A DNA stretch of 64,000 bases from Hellea sp. (GCA_013002305.1 JABDKG010000087.1:166167-230166), one strand, 5' to 3'. Shown: positions 40,577-50,031, counted from the first letter of the stretch. The notes: generated by a model from the sequence alone, not told the origin. A program made the numbers and translations.

Positions 40577-41353
40577 ATGCCATTTTCAATTATCATGCTG
40601 CTGGCTGCCCTAATTACCGCTTGTATATCCGGAATATTTGGGATGGCGGGCGGCATGGTATTTATGGCCGTTATCACAATATATTTAGGTGTATCGGAAG
40701 CGATGGTGGTTCATGGCGCGGTGCAAAGCATGTCAAATTCTTACCGCTCTTATTTGTTGCATACATTTATCCGCTGGGATGTTCTAGGGTTTCACCTTAT
40801 AGGTGCCCTGCCTGTGATAATCGTGTTGGTTTTTGTATCTTTTGCCCCGGACAAGAGACTTTTATTTGTGGCTTTAGGCCTGCTGCCATTCTTATTGTGG
40901 CTGCCCCGAGGATGGTTTCAGGGCGATGCGGAAAAACCCAGCCACGCAATCCTCTGTGGCTCGATGATTATGACTTTAAATGTGACAGCCGGCGTTGCAG
41001 GTCCAGCGCTTGATTTCTTCTACATCAAAACGAAAATGACCCGACATCAAATCGTTGCAACCAAGGCTGTTACCATGTTTTTGTCCCATATGGTCAAGAT
41101 CGCTTACTTCGGAATCCCACTTATTCTAGCTTGCGGAACAGGCACATTGCCAGCTTGGTGGGTGTTTGCACTGGCCCTGCCCTGCGTCATGATTGGGACA
41201 TTTGGCGGAACACGGGTTTTGCACCGCCTGAATGATATAAATTTTAAATACTACACTAAATATCTGGTAACCGCGGTCGGCATTTATTACTTGTGCAGAG
41301 CCGCTGGATATTTAGGGGGGGTCGGGTCGCTTTTGCGAGAATGCCAGCTATAA
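40577..41353 (+). CDS. Sulfite exporter TauE/SafE (TSUP) family membrane protein
   Basis: Start at MPFSIIMLLAALITACISGIFGMAGGMVFMAV; multi-TM, IFGMAGGM motif. Confidence 0.82.
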   Translation: MPFSIIMLLAALITACISGIFGMAGGMVFMAVITIYLGVSEAMVVHGAVQSMSNSYRSYLLHTFIRWDVLGFHLIGALPVIIVLVFVSFAPDKRLLFVALGLLPFLLWLPRGWFQGDAEKPSHAILCGSMIMTLNVTAGVAGPALDFFYIKTKMTRHQIVATKAVTMFLSHMVKIAYFGIPLILACGTGTLPAWWVFALALPCVMIGTFGGTRVLHRLNDINFKYYTKYLVTAVGIYYLCRAAGYLGGVGSLLRECQL

Positions 41354-42318
41354 AGGCCAATCCCGATCAAAGTCAGTAATGTCCCGAATGCATCATATTT
41401 TCCGAACGGTTCGCCCAGCCACAAAATAGCAAAGATGATGGTTGCAACGGGGGATAATAATCCGAGCGTAGCAGTTGCCTGAGCACCGATCCGGCCAATC
41501 GCAATATTGACTAAGAAGGACGGGATCAAGGTCGACAGAAATGCAAGGGCGATACCTATCATCCAGATACGCAGCGGTAAATTAGACGCTGTCTGAAAAA
41601 CGCCGCTCTCCAAATTCTGAACAGTTAGGTGAGTGAATATTACCATTCCGGCCGCGATCATAGCGCAGCAGGTGAATAGCGTACTGCCGAGCCGGGCGAT
41701 CATCGGTTTAGCCAAGAGTTGAAAAGCAGCGAAGAGAATAGCGCAGGCCAGAAGCATCCCAACTCCCAGCCAGAGATTATCACTTTCAGTAATATCGCCG
41801 CCAGCGAATATCACGATAATTCCCGAATACCCAATGAGGATGAAGACTACTGATAAGAATTTAGGACGAAACCCGAGAAAAACCGCCGACAAAATCAATA
41901 CGAATACAGGATAGGTGAAAAGAATAAGGCGCTCGAGCTGTGCTGTTACATATTTCAGCGCTTCAATATCCAGAAAGGCGCAAATATAATAACCCAATAT
42001 TCCAAGTGCGCCCGCCAAAACCATATCGCTTAGTTTAGGATTCTCTTTGTCTGAGTGCCAGATTCTGCGCAAAACCAAGGCCATGATTAGTAGATAAATC
42101 GGCATAGAAAATCCCAGCCGCATGGCCATAAGCGTAATGGCATCAATCTCATTTTCAGAAATTCCCGACCCCGGTTGATAGGCCACCTTCACGAAAATGG
42201 CTTTCATTGAAAATAGAACGGCGCCCAGTGCGCCGAAAACATATCCCCAATTCGGCCCGGACATGGGCAGCGACGATTGGCCGGTTCCGGCAACATATTC
42301 TCTTAGAGTTGGCCGCAC
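41287..42318 (-). CDS. DMT superfamily (EamA) transporter
   Basis: About 10 TM helices, two EamA halves; convergent 3' overlap with the TSUP gene. Confidence 0.85.
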   Translation of the reverse strand: MRPTLREYVAGTGQSSLPMSGPNWGYVFGALGAVLFSMKAIFVKVAYQPGSGISENEIDAITLMAMRLGFSMPIYLLIMALVLRRIWHSDKENPKLSDMVLAGALGILGYYICAFLDIEALKYVTAQLERLILFTYPVFVLILSAVFLGFRPKFLSVVFILIGYSGIIVIFAGGDITESDNLWLGVGMLLACAILFAAFQLLAKPMIARLGSTLFTCCAMIAAGMVIFTHLTVQNLESGVFQTASNLPLRIWMIGIALAFLSTLIPSFLVNIAIGRIGAQATATLGLLSPVATIIFAILWLGEPFGKYDAFGTLLTLIGIGLYSWHSRKSDPTPPKYPAALHK

Positions 42319-42767
42319 TACCGGCGCGCTTTAAAAAATGACCTGAGTAAATCCCCGCACTCGATTGCGCGGATCCCTGAACTTATATCAGGCCGATGAT
42401 GGCATGCTGGGCTTTCAAAAAACTTTATCCCGCTTTCAACGGCGCCGCCTTTCAGATCGGGCGCCCCAAACACTAGCCTTTTGATCCGTGCATGGCTCAA
42501 AGCCCCGGCACACATAGCACAAGGTTCAAGGGTTACATAAAGGGTCAAATCCGTCAGCCGGTAATTTGCGGCCTGATAAGCAGCGTCCCTGAGCGCCAAA
42601 ATTTCGGCATGAGCTGTCGGATCACTGAGAGCTATCGGTGCGTTGCCTGTTCGCGCGACAATCTCACCTTTGGCGTTGACCAATATCGCGCCGACAGGTA
42701 CCTCCCCGCGGCGGGCTGCGGCCTTTGCTTCGAGAATTGCCTCATGCATAAAGTCTTCATCGGTCAT
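42318..42767 (-). CDS. tadA: tRNA-specific adenosine deaminase
   Basis: PTAHAEILALRDA (HAE); LEPCAMCAGALSHARIKRLVFGA (PCxxC). Confidence 0.94.
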   Translation of the reverse strand: MTDEDFMHEAILEAKAAARRGEVPVGAILVNAKGEIVARTGNAPIALSDPTAHAEILALRDAAYQAANYRLTDLTLYVTLEPCAMCAGALSHARIKRLVFGAPDLKGGAVESGIKFFESPACHHRPDISSGIRAIECGDLLRSFFKARR

Positions 42768-42804
42768 TGTTGCAGTTTGACGGATATGAAATACAGGTCA
42801 AGTA

Positions 42805-43635
42805 ATGAGCGATATGCAAAATAAAGACGGTGAACGTATCGCCAAATTTTTGGCCCGCGCTGGCGTTGCATCGCGGCGTGACTCCGAGAAGCTGATCGAA
42901 GCCGGCCGGATCAAAGTGAACGGCAAAGTTTTGACCACGCCCGCTTTCAAAGTTACCGAAAAAGACGACATTCTTTTTGACGGTAAAAAGGTTGCTAAAC
43001 AGGCGCCTCGTCTCTGGCGATATCACAAGCCGGAAGGATTGATGACAACCCATAAGGACCCGGAAGGCCGCCCGACTGTTTTCGACGCACTACCCAAAGA
43101 ACTTCCTCGGGTCATATCTGTTGGCAGGCTGGATATGAATTCAGAGGGGCTATTGCTTTTAACCAATGACGGCGAGCTAGCCAGGGCTTTGGAACTTCCG
43201 GCAACTGGATGGGTTAGGCGATATCGCGCCCGTGCTTATGGTAAAATTACTCAAGATGATCTGAATGAGTTGCAAAAAGGTATTAAAATAGAAGGTGTCC
43301 CGACCGGCCCAATCGAAGCTGTTCTCGAGCGCCAGCAGCGCGACAATGCTTGGATACAAGTCTCGATCAAAGAAGGGAAAAACCGCGAAGTTCGGCGCGC
43401 TCTTGAGACGGTTGGCTTGAGGGTCAATAGGTTGATCCGCACATCTTACGGGCCTTTTCAACTTAACAATCTAGAAAAAGGGAAAACCGAAGAAATAAGA
43501 AACCGAATTCTCAGAGATCAGGTTGGGCACCTTGTGGACATTCCAAAGATTGAGACGCCAGAAAAAACGCCGCGAAGTAAACCTAAAAAACCCTATGCAG
43601 GCAAACCCTCTAAACAGCATAGGCGGCGCAAATGA
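42805..43635 (+). CDS. rluB: 23S rRNA pseudouridine synthase RluB-type
   Basis: S4 domain RIAKFLARAGVASRRDSEKLIEAGRIKVNGK; SVGRLDMNSEGLLLLTNDGELA; Lys/Arg-rich tail. Confidence 0.92.
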   Translation: MSDMQNKDGERIAKFLARAGVASRRDSEKLIEAGRIKVNGKVLTTPAFKVTEKDDILFDGKKVAKQAPRLWRYHKPEGLMTTHKDPEGRPTVFDALPKELPRVISVGRLDMNSEGLLLLTNDGELARALELPATGWVRRYRARAYGKITQDDLNELQKGIKIEGVPTGPIEAVLERQQRDNAWIQVSIKEGKNREVRRALETVGLRVNRLIRTSYGPFQLNNLEKGKTEEIRNRILRDQVGHLVDIPKIETPEKTPRSKPKKPYAGKPSKQHRRRK

Positions 43636-44198
43636 GGATTGTTTCGGGCCGCCTGAGAGGACGTAATATTTCTTCACCCGGCGGGCGAAATACGCGGCCT
43701 ACCAGCGACCAAACCCGGGAGTCCATATTTAACATTCTCGGCCATGCTGATTGGGCAATGCCTGTTGAAGGCGGCCGCGTCGCCGACATTTTTGCTGGCT
43801 CTGGCGCGCTAGGTCTGGAGGCTATTTCAAGAGGGGCGGAATTCTGCCTGTTCGTCGAGACAGAACCCAAAGCGCGCGCGTCTATCCGGCAAAATATAGA
43901 GAAGATGGATCTGTTTGGCTGTACAAGGCTTCACCGCCAAGACGCAACCAAGTTAAGAGTCGCACCCGGAAATTTAAGGGGTCAATTCACCCATGTCTTT
44001 ATGGACCCGCCTTACAATAAGGGCCTTTGGCGGCCCGTTTTATTTCGGCTTTTACAGCAAGGCTTGATCTCGACAGATAGCGTGATTATTCTTGAAGTCG
44101 GCGCTAAAGAAGAACTTGAAATTAAAGGGTTCGAATGCCTCGACGAGCGGGTATGGGGCGCTGCCAAAGTCGTATTTTTAAGGCCCCGCGCGGCCTAA
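43632..44198 (+). CDS. rsmD: 16S rRNA (guanine966-N2)-methyltransferase
   Basis: MRIVSGRLRGRNISSPGGRNTRPTSDQTRESIFNIL; FMDPPYNKGLW. Confidence 0.94.
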   Translation: MRIVSGRLRGRNISSPGGRNTRPTSDQTRESIFNILGHADWAMPVEGGRVADIFAGSGALGLEAISRGAEFCLFVETEPKARASIRQNIEKMDLFGCTRLHRQDATKLRVAPGNLRGQFTHVFMDPPYNKGLWRPVLFRLLQQGLISTDSVIILEVGAKEELEIKGFECLDERVWGAAKVVFLRPRAA

Positions 44199-46354
44199 GC
44201 GGCGATCAGAAGTTCGCCGGTTTCCTCAACGAAATTCGGCTGCGGAAATTCGATAGTTATGCAGGTTCCGACATTGACTTGACTTTTTATATCAACCCGA
44301 GCGCTAATTTGATCGCAATATTTCATGACGACAGCGAGGCCCAGTCCGGCGCCTTCATGCGCACGATTAAGATTCATGTCGCCTTGTTCAAATGGCCTAA
44401 ATAATTCCGATATTTTTGCCCCGTCCATCCCCTCACCTGTGTCCTTCACCCTGAGAGCAAATCCGGGACCGTCTTTCAGCTCGGAAAGACTGAGTTTGAT
44501 CTCACCTGATTTTGTAAATTTCAAGGCATTATCAAATAGATTCCTAACGATGGCACGGTAAATGACTTTATTGGAAAGGTGTTGAGGCTTGAATTCAGGA
44601 TCCTTGTCTATGCTGACTTTTAAAAACTCCCCGCGCTGCTTTAGTTCGATGTTCCGATTGTTTATCTCAGAAGAAAATTCGCGTAAAATGGTTGCGGCAT
44701 TGTCGACCGCATCGATGATCTCAATATAAGTTTTGGAATGCTCACTGTCAGAGGAAATTGCTAGCATATTTTCAACGATAATGTGAAGTCGTTTACCGGC
44801 ATTTTTGATAGCTTTCAGAAGAGCTCTGTCTTGACGATCGGTTGATTTTTGCTCGAGAATACTGGCCAAATTAATGATCGGATTAAGCGGTGTTCTAAGT
44901 TCATGACCGACGACACCAATGAATTTTTCTTTAGCATCAACGCCGGCAAGTGCTTTTTTGTGAGCTACTTTCAGCTCGCCAAACATGGTATTGAGTTGTT
45001 CGTTGGCTTGATTGAGGTCGCGGTTAGTAATCTTGATCTGTTTATTTAATCCGCGTTCGCGCAAATAACCTCTAAACGCATAAAGTAGCAGTAAAAGAAT
45101 GAAAATGATGGCAGCCAGAGACACCCACAGCAGTAATTCCTGTGCACGTGCTGTTTGCGCGGTTAAAGAGGCTTCATATTCTAGCTTGTCCATTTCGCGC
45201 TTGTTACGCTCGCTCGTAATCTGAAGATTGTTGGAAATCCGCGCCCTATCGGCTGACAGTTCGCGTTCAAACAAGGTTTGGGTTAGGGAATCGATTTTGT
45301 TATCAATTTCCAGTGCCTTGTTAGGCAACCCGTTGAGGATCGCCAGTTCTTTTTCACCCATCAACACGTATTTGCCAAACTCATTATCTAAGCTATCAGC
45401 ATAATCTCGGCGCATTTCCTTGATAAAAAGCAATGCTTTGTTCTTTTCACCTAACTTCGCATATAAGTAAGATGACAATGCCATGCGTGCCATCTTTACA
45501 TCTTTGCGCACATTAATTTGCTCGAGCGCCCCAAAATACTCCTTCGCATGCTTAAAATCACCATTTTCTAGATAATTTCGACCTAAGGCATAGTACATAA
45601 TTTCACGATCATTTTCACTTAGATCTTCAACGAAAGGCTCGACGGTTTCTGTCACTTGGAGTGCTAAAATTGGACCGACTTCTTTGCGAGCTAACGTCGA
45701 GAGATTGTTGATGCTATGATAATAACCTTCCGATATCCCAGCTTTTTGCATGGCTTCTAAATAATATTCACCTGCAGTGACAGTTTCAGAGATATTTCGA
45801 TCAACAACAAATGCCATGAACAAAAGTTCGTAACTTTGAAACCTCGCATACCAATAGTTGCTAGCTTCAGCAGGGATTAGAGCAGACTGCGATACCGCCT
45901 TTTCCGCCCATTCCAGCATACGCGTGTTTTCATGATGTTCATGCCACAAAAATGACAATGATATTGAACATTTATACGCCAGAGCTGGTGCAAAATTTAC
46001 GGCGCAGGATTCCAATGCTTTGTAGCTATCCGAATTTAAATCGATTTTTTCTTCGTATAGAACCGCTGTTGTAAGTTCATAAATGTCCTTCAGGTCACTG
46101 GATATAAGTGGCGACACCAAACTGTGATTCATTCTGTCGAAGTCATAATTTGAAAGTGCTTCGTCGATTTCAAGTTCAATTTCATTGTGAACTAATGCCG
46201 TCTTCTGCGAGTTGGATGCCTCGACAAATTTTTGCGCAAGTGAAACTAAGGGATGGGGTTCGCTGTTAGCGCTTACAGTGTCGTCTGCGTACACGCCGTT
46301 AAAAGCGGAAAGGACCGCGACTATTAATAAGGATATTTTTAGCGCCTTCAACAC
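44195..46354 (-). CDS. Orphan sensor histidine kinase with predicted periplasmic helical/TPR-like region
   Basis: Signal-like N terminus MLKALKISLLIVAVLSAFNGVYA, about 360 aa helical region, TM ELLLWVSLAAIIFILLLLLYAF, H-box FIGVVGHELRTPLNPI, ATPase GEGMDGAKISELFRPFEQGD...GAGLGLAVV. GTG start at 46354; no receiver domain. Confidence 0.88.
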   Translation of the reverse strand: MLKALKISLLIVAVLSAFNGVYADDTVSANSEPHPLVSLAQKFVEASNSQKTALVHNEIELEIDEALSNYDFDRMNHSLVSPLISSDLKDIYELTTAVLYEEKIDLNSDSYKALESCAVNFAPALAYKCSISLSFLWHEHHENTRMLEWAEKAVSQSALIPAEASNYWYARFQSYELLFMAFVVDRNISETVTAGEYYLEAMQKAGISEGYYHSINNLSTLARKEVGPILALQVTETVEPFVEDLSENDREIMYYALGRNYLENGDFKHAKEYFGALEQINVRKDVKMARMALSSYLYAKLGEKNKALLFIKEMRRDYADSLDNEFGKYVLMGEKELAILNGLPNKALEIDNKIDSLTQTLFERELSADRARISNNLQITSERNKREMDKLEYEASLTAQTARAQELLLWVSLAAIIFILLLLLYAFRGYLRERGLNKQIKITNRDLNQANEQLNTMFGELKVAHKKALAGVDAKEKFIGVVGHELRTPLNPIINLASILEQKSTDRQDRALLKAIKNAGKRLHIIVENMLAISSDSEHSKTYIEIIDAVDNAATILREFSSEINNRNIELKQRGEFLKVSIDKDPEFKPQHLSNKVIYRAIVRNLFDNALKFTKSGEIKLSLSELKDGPGFALRVKDTGEGMDGAKISELFRPFEQGDMNLNRAHEGAGLGLAVVMKYCDQISARVDIKSQVNVGTCITIEFPQPNFVEETGELLIAA

Positions 46355-46373
46355 GCCGCCATCTATGGCACAT

Positions 46374-46387
46374 ATTAGTTAACTAAT
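46374..46387. promoter_or_regulatory. Perfect 14-bp palindrome just upstream of the histidine kinase start
   Basis: ATTAGTTAACTAAT read directly. Confidence 0.35.
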
Positions 46388-46397
46388 AGCTAGGAAG

Positions 46398-46422
46398 TGC
46401 AACTCGCGAATCGCGAGTTGCA
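46398..46422 (-). other. Perfect 12-bp-arm hairpin between the peptide gene and the kinase gene
   Basis: TGCAACTCGCGA-A-TCGCGAGTTGCA; no downstream T tract. Confidence 0.8.
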
Positions 46423-46430
46423 TGATGTTA

Positions 46431-46583
46431 CTAGTCTTTCAGGACAACGCCTCTTTCGGCAAGTACTACACCTCTTTCGGCAAGCACTACGCCTCTTTCA
46501 GCAAGCACTACGCCTCTTTCGGCCAGCACTACGCCGCGTCCCCCGACGACTACTTTAGTTTCATCCATTGTGAGTTCACGCAT
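46431..46583 (-). CDS. Small double-glycine-leader precursor peptide with five tandem RGVVL(AE/KD) heptapeptides
   Basis: Own translation: MRELTMDETKVVVGGRGVVLAERGVVLAERGVVLAERGVVLAERGVVLKD*. GGAG Shine-Dalgarno 7 nt before ATG. L(-12), E(-8), V(-4), GG(-2,-1). All nucleotide differences among the first four repeats are synonymous. Missed by the ORF track length cutoff. Confidence 0.82.
   Translation of the reverse strand: MRELTMDETKVVVGGRGVVLAERGVVLAERGVVLAERGVVLAERGVVLKD
46434..46538 (-). repeat. 21-bp coding tandem repeat, 5 copies
   Basis: Units (CGC/AGA)GG(C/T)GTAGT(G/A)CT(G/T)GC(C/T)GAA x4, then AGAGGCGTTGTCCTGAAAGAC. Confidence 0.9.
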
Positions 46584-46818
46584 TGAACAACTCCAATTGG
46601 CTTATGAGCAATATTGCTCTAGTTCAAAATTGACCTATTAAGCCTATAATTGTCAATTGATTAACCATAAAATTCTCGCAATAAAACAGATAAGACAATG
46701 TTATTAAGTAATTTTTTCTCGGTTTGGTTGATTAAAAATGAAATTTTACCATTTATACTGGTAATTGCAATTGGCATTTTATTCGACTGTCAGGCGAGAG
46801 ATCCAAACGTTTAATCAT

Positions 46819-48642
46819 CTATCTCCGCCCAAAAAGCCGTTCAATATCAGCCAATTTCAACTCTACATATGTCGGGCGGCCATGATTACACTGACCGCTA
46901 TGGGGCGTTGACTCCATCTGCCTGAGGAGCGCATTCATTTCGGACGAGTTGAGGCGTCGACCCGCCCGAACCGAACCGTGACACGCCATGGTCCCGCATA
47001 CATCTTCAAATTTTTCTTTAAGGCTCAATGCCTCATCATATGCCGACAGATCATCAGCCAAATCTCTAAGAAGTCCGTGGACGTCCATTTCGCCTAAAAG
47101 TGACGGAGTTTCGCGAACCGCAACGGCGCCCGCGCCAAAAGGCTCAATGATCAGCCCCATTTGCGCAAGCTCATCCGCCCTGGACAAAACGCGTTGCGCA
47201 TCATTTTCGCCTAAATCCACTATGTCGGGAATTAGCAGACTCTGGCGCACAACGCCCTGCCCGCTCATGGCTTGTTTCATCTGTTCATACACGAGGCGCT
47301 CATGGGCGGCGTGCTGATCGACTATGATGATTCCATCTTCGGTTTGCGCCACGATGTAGGTTTCATGAAGCTGCGCCCGGGCAGCGCCGAGCGGATTACT
47401 GGAGATACCCTCGGGACTGGCATGATCAAAAACAGCGTTATCTTCCTCGACCTTGGCCGAAAATCCATCGACCAATTGCTGCATTTGCTGACCGGAGTTT
47501 TGCGGGATATGTGAATAGCCTTGCCTTGGTCGGTAATCGCCTTGCAGCGGAAGCGATGTTCCGCTTTGAATTTTGCCTAATGCAAATTCCGATACCGTTG
47601 TACTGGCCCTGTGTCCGGCTCCGGCCAGCGCGTGACGCAACGCCGAGACAATCAGGCCGCGCACCAGATTGGGATCGCGAAACCGGACTTCAGTTTTGGC
47701 AGGGTGCACATTCACATCAACATGGGTCATCGGCAAGTCTACAAACAAGGCTGCTACCGGATAACGATTACGCGCCAGAAAATCCTGATAGGCGCCCCGT
47801 ATCGCTCCGTGCAGCAGCTTATCTTTAACGGGACGACCATTAACGAACAGGAATTGGTGCAGGCTGTTGCCGCGTGAATAGGTCGGCAAGCCCGCAAATC
47901 CGCTCAATCGAACCGCTTCGCGTTCGGTGTCGACGGACAAGGCATTGTCGCCAAAATCACGTCCTAAAACAGACGCCAGACGGCTCAGATGACCCGGCTG
48001 GTCATCCGATTGCGGCGCCACCCGGAAATTTGTTCGAGCAGAAGTGCCCAGCGTAAATCCTATGGTCGGATTTGCCATGGCCAGACGTTTGACAATATCG
48101 GATATGGCTAGGCTTTCGCTGCGTTCAGACTTTAAAAACTTGAGGCGCGCTGGTGTGGCGTAAAACAGGTCGCGGACTTCAACCCTGGTCCCCGACAGGC
48201 CAAATCTCGGGGCTGGTTTTATCGGCGAAATATCGCCGCCTTCAATATTGATTTGCCAGGCCGAGTCTGAACCAAGGGTTTGGGATGTGATCGACAATCG
48301 CGCCACAGATCCGATTGACGGCAAAGCCTCGCCGCGAAAGCCCATAGTCGCGATATTCAGTAGATCCCAATCACCCGCCTCATTGGGCTTCAGCTTGGAG
48401 GTCGCGTGACGCTCGATGGCGATCGGTAGCTCTTCAGCCGACATGCCTTTGCCATCGTCCATGACCGAGATCAGCGTTCGGCCGCCATCTTCGATGATAA
48501 TATCAATTTGGGACGCACCGGCATCTATCGCATTTTCTGCCAGCTCTTTGACGACACTTGCGGGCCGCTCAACGACTTCACCGGCTGCAATCCGGTTGAT
48601 CGTTTCTGTCGGTAATCGCTGTATGGATAGAATCGCGCTCAT
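46819..48642 (-). CDS. mutL: DNA mismatch repair protein MutL
   Basis: [48 protein letters not shown]-terminal [12 protein letters not shown]. Confidence 0.97.
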   Translation of the reverse strand: MSAILSIQRLPTETINRIAAGEVVERPASVVKELAENAIDAGASQIDIIIEDGGRTLISVMDDGKGMSAEELPIAIERHATSKLKPNEAGDWDLLNIATMGFRGEALPSIGSVARLSITSQTLGSDSAWQINIEGGDISPIKPAPRFGLSGTRVEVRDLFYATPARLKFLKSERSESLAISDIVKRLAMANPTIGFTLGTSARTNFRVAPQSDDQPGHLSRLASVLGRDFGDNALSVDTEREAVRLSGFAGLPTYSRGNSLHQFLFVNGRPVKDKLLHGAIRGAYQDFLARNRYPVAALFVDLPMTHVDVNVHPAKTEVRFRDPNLVRGLIVSALRHALAGAGHRASTTVSEFALGKIQSGTSLPLQGDYRPRQGYSHIPQNSGQQMQQLVDGFSAKVEEDNAVFDHASPEGISSNPLGAARAQLHETYIVAQTEDGIIIVDQHAAHERLVYEQMKQAMSGQGVVRQSLLIPDIVDLGENDAQRVLSRADELAQMGLIIEPFGAGAVAVRETPSLLGEMDVHGLLRDLADDLSAYDEALSLKEKFEDVCGTMACHGSVRAGRRLNSSEMNALLRQMESTPHSGQCNHGRPTYVELKLADIERLFGRR

Positions 48643-48651
48643 CGGCCGACT

Positions 48652-50031
48652 TTAGTCAGGCCGGGGCGAAAGGCGAATGATTTTAGACGGCAACGCGACG
48701 TAAATCGCCCCGTCCGGCCCGGTTGTCACATCGCGAATTCGCCCCTCATCGGATAATATTTCGACTTCGCCAATATATTGATCGTCATTAACCTCGATCA
48801 GGCGCAAAGACTGATAAGCCAGTGACCCGGCAAGCAAACGCCCTTTCCAGTCCGGAAATAGATCACCCGTGTAAACATCCAGACCGCAAGCGGCGATCGA
48901 TGGGGTCCAGTGACTGGCCGGCTGCTCCATACCGGGCTTGGCCTGATAAGGCGTGAGTTCGGAGCCATTATAGTTCCGGCCATAGGATATTGCCGGCCAT
49001 CCATAATTTTTACCGGAGCGAATGACATTGATCTCATCCCCGCCTTTGGGACCATGTTCGGTCGACCATAATACACCACTGCCCGGGTGCATAATCAGGC
49101 CCTGCGGATTGCGGTTTCCAAAGCTGTAAATGGACGGATAATCCTTAAACCGAAACGGATTATCTTCGGGAATAGAACCGTCCCGGTTAATCCGGTGGAT
49201 CTTACCATTGGGGACCCCGATATCCTGCGCTTGTTCTTTTTGGCCGCGATCACCTATGGAAAAATAGAGACGCCCCTCCGCGTCAAATGTGATCCGGCTA
49301 CCAAAATGGCGTCCGCCGCTGACATAATGCTGCACCTTTGCCTCGAATAATGTCTCTTCATTAACCCATTGGTTTCCCTCAATTTTTCCGCGCACCAGCT
49401 TGGTCATCGATTTGCCACTCATCCCATGAGAAAATGTCAGATAGATCCAGCCATTTTCGGAATAATCGGGATCAAGTGCGACGTCGAGCAGCCCGCCCTG
49501 GCCTGAAGATTTCACCTCGGGAATACCTTTTATTTCGGTTTTGGTACCACTCGTCTCAACCCGCAGCAGCTTCCCGTCTTTCTCAGTGATCAACAAAGTA
49601 TTTTCGTCCAAAAACACGAAACCCCAAGGCTTGTCCACATCTGTTATATAGTCCGCTATTGTTACCTGGTCAGCCAACGAACCCACTAATTTAACAGCCG
49701 GAGTTTTCTCTAACTTTTTCAACAGGGCCGGAGGGTCTCCGGCCTGAATAAACAGCGCCAACTTAGTAATTTGACCGTCCGTTAGCCCGCCCTCAAACCC
49801 CGGCATGCCGCCATCATCGATACCGTAAGCAATATTGGCCTTTAAAGAATCAAGATTACTGCCATGCATAAGTACACCGTCAAACAGACTAGGCGCGCTC
49901 CCGCCCTCAGGGCCTGTGCCATGGCATGAGGCGCAATTTTCAAGATAGAGCTGCGGCGCGCCAAGCTCGTCGGCCTGAGCGCAGCTGATAATCATGAACG
50001 AAGAAAGAAGGAGCAAGGGTATTGGTTTCAT
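48652..50031 (-). CDS. PQQ-dependent sugar dehydrogenase (Yli/GSDH-like) with N-terminal cytochrome c domain
   Basis: YLENCASCHGTGPEGG heme motif; WGFVFLDENTLLITEKDGKL...FGNRNPQGLIMHPGSGVLWSTEHGPKGGDEINVI. Start at MKPIPLLLL (50031). Confidence 0.9.
   Translation of the reverse strand: MKPIPLLLLSSFMIISCAQADELGAPQLYLENCASCHGTGPEGGSAPSLFDGVLMHGSNLDSLKANIAYGIDDGGMPGFEGGLTDGQITKLALFIQAGDPPALLKKLEKTPAVKLVGSLADQVTIADYITDVDKPWGFVFLDENTLLITEKDGKLLRVETSGTKTEIKGIPEVKSSGQGGLLDVALDPDYSENGWIYLTFSHGMSGKSMTKLVRGKIEGNQWVNEETLFEAKVQHYVSGGRHFGSRITFDAEGRLYFSIGDRGQKEQAQDIGVPNGKIHRINRDGSIPEDNPFRFKDYPSIYSFGNRNPQGLIMHPGSGVLWSTEHGPKGGDEINVIRSGKNYGWPAISYGRNYNGSELTPYQAKPGMEQPASHWTPSIAACGLDVYTGDLFPDWKGRLLAGSLAYQSLRLIEVNDDQYIGEVEILSDEGRIRDVTTGPDGAIYVALPSKIIRLSPRPD

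Noticed and set aside
46434-46538. 21-bp repeats as a non-coding minisatellite
   Set aside because: Differences among the first four units are all synonymous in one frame, with a start codon, Shine-Dalgarno and GG leader upstream; coding is the better explanation.
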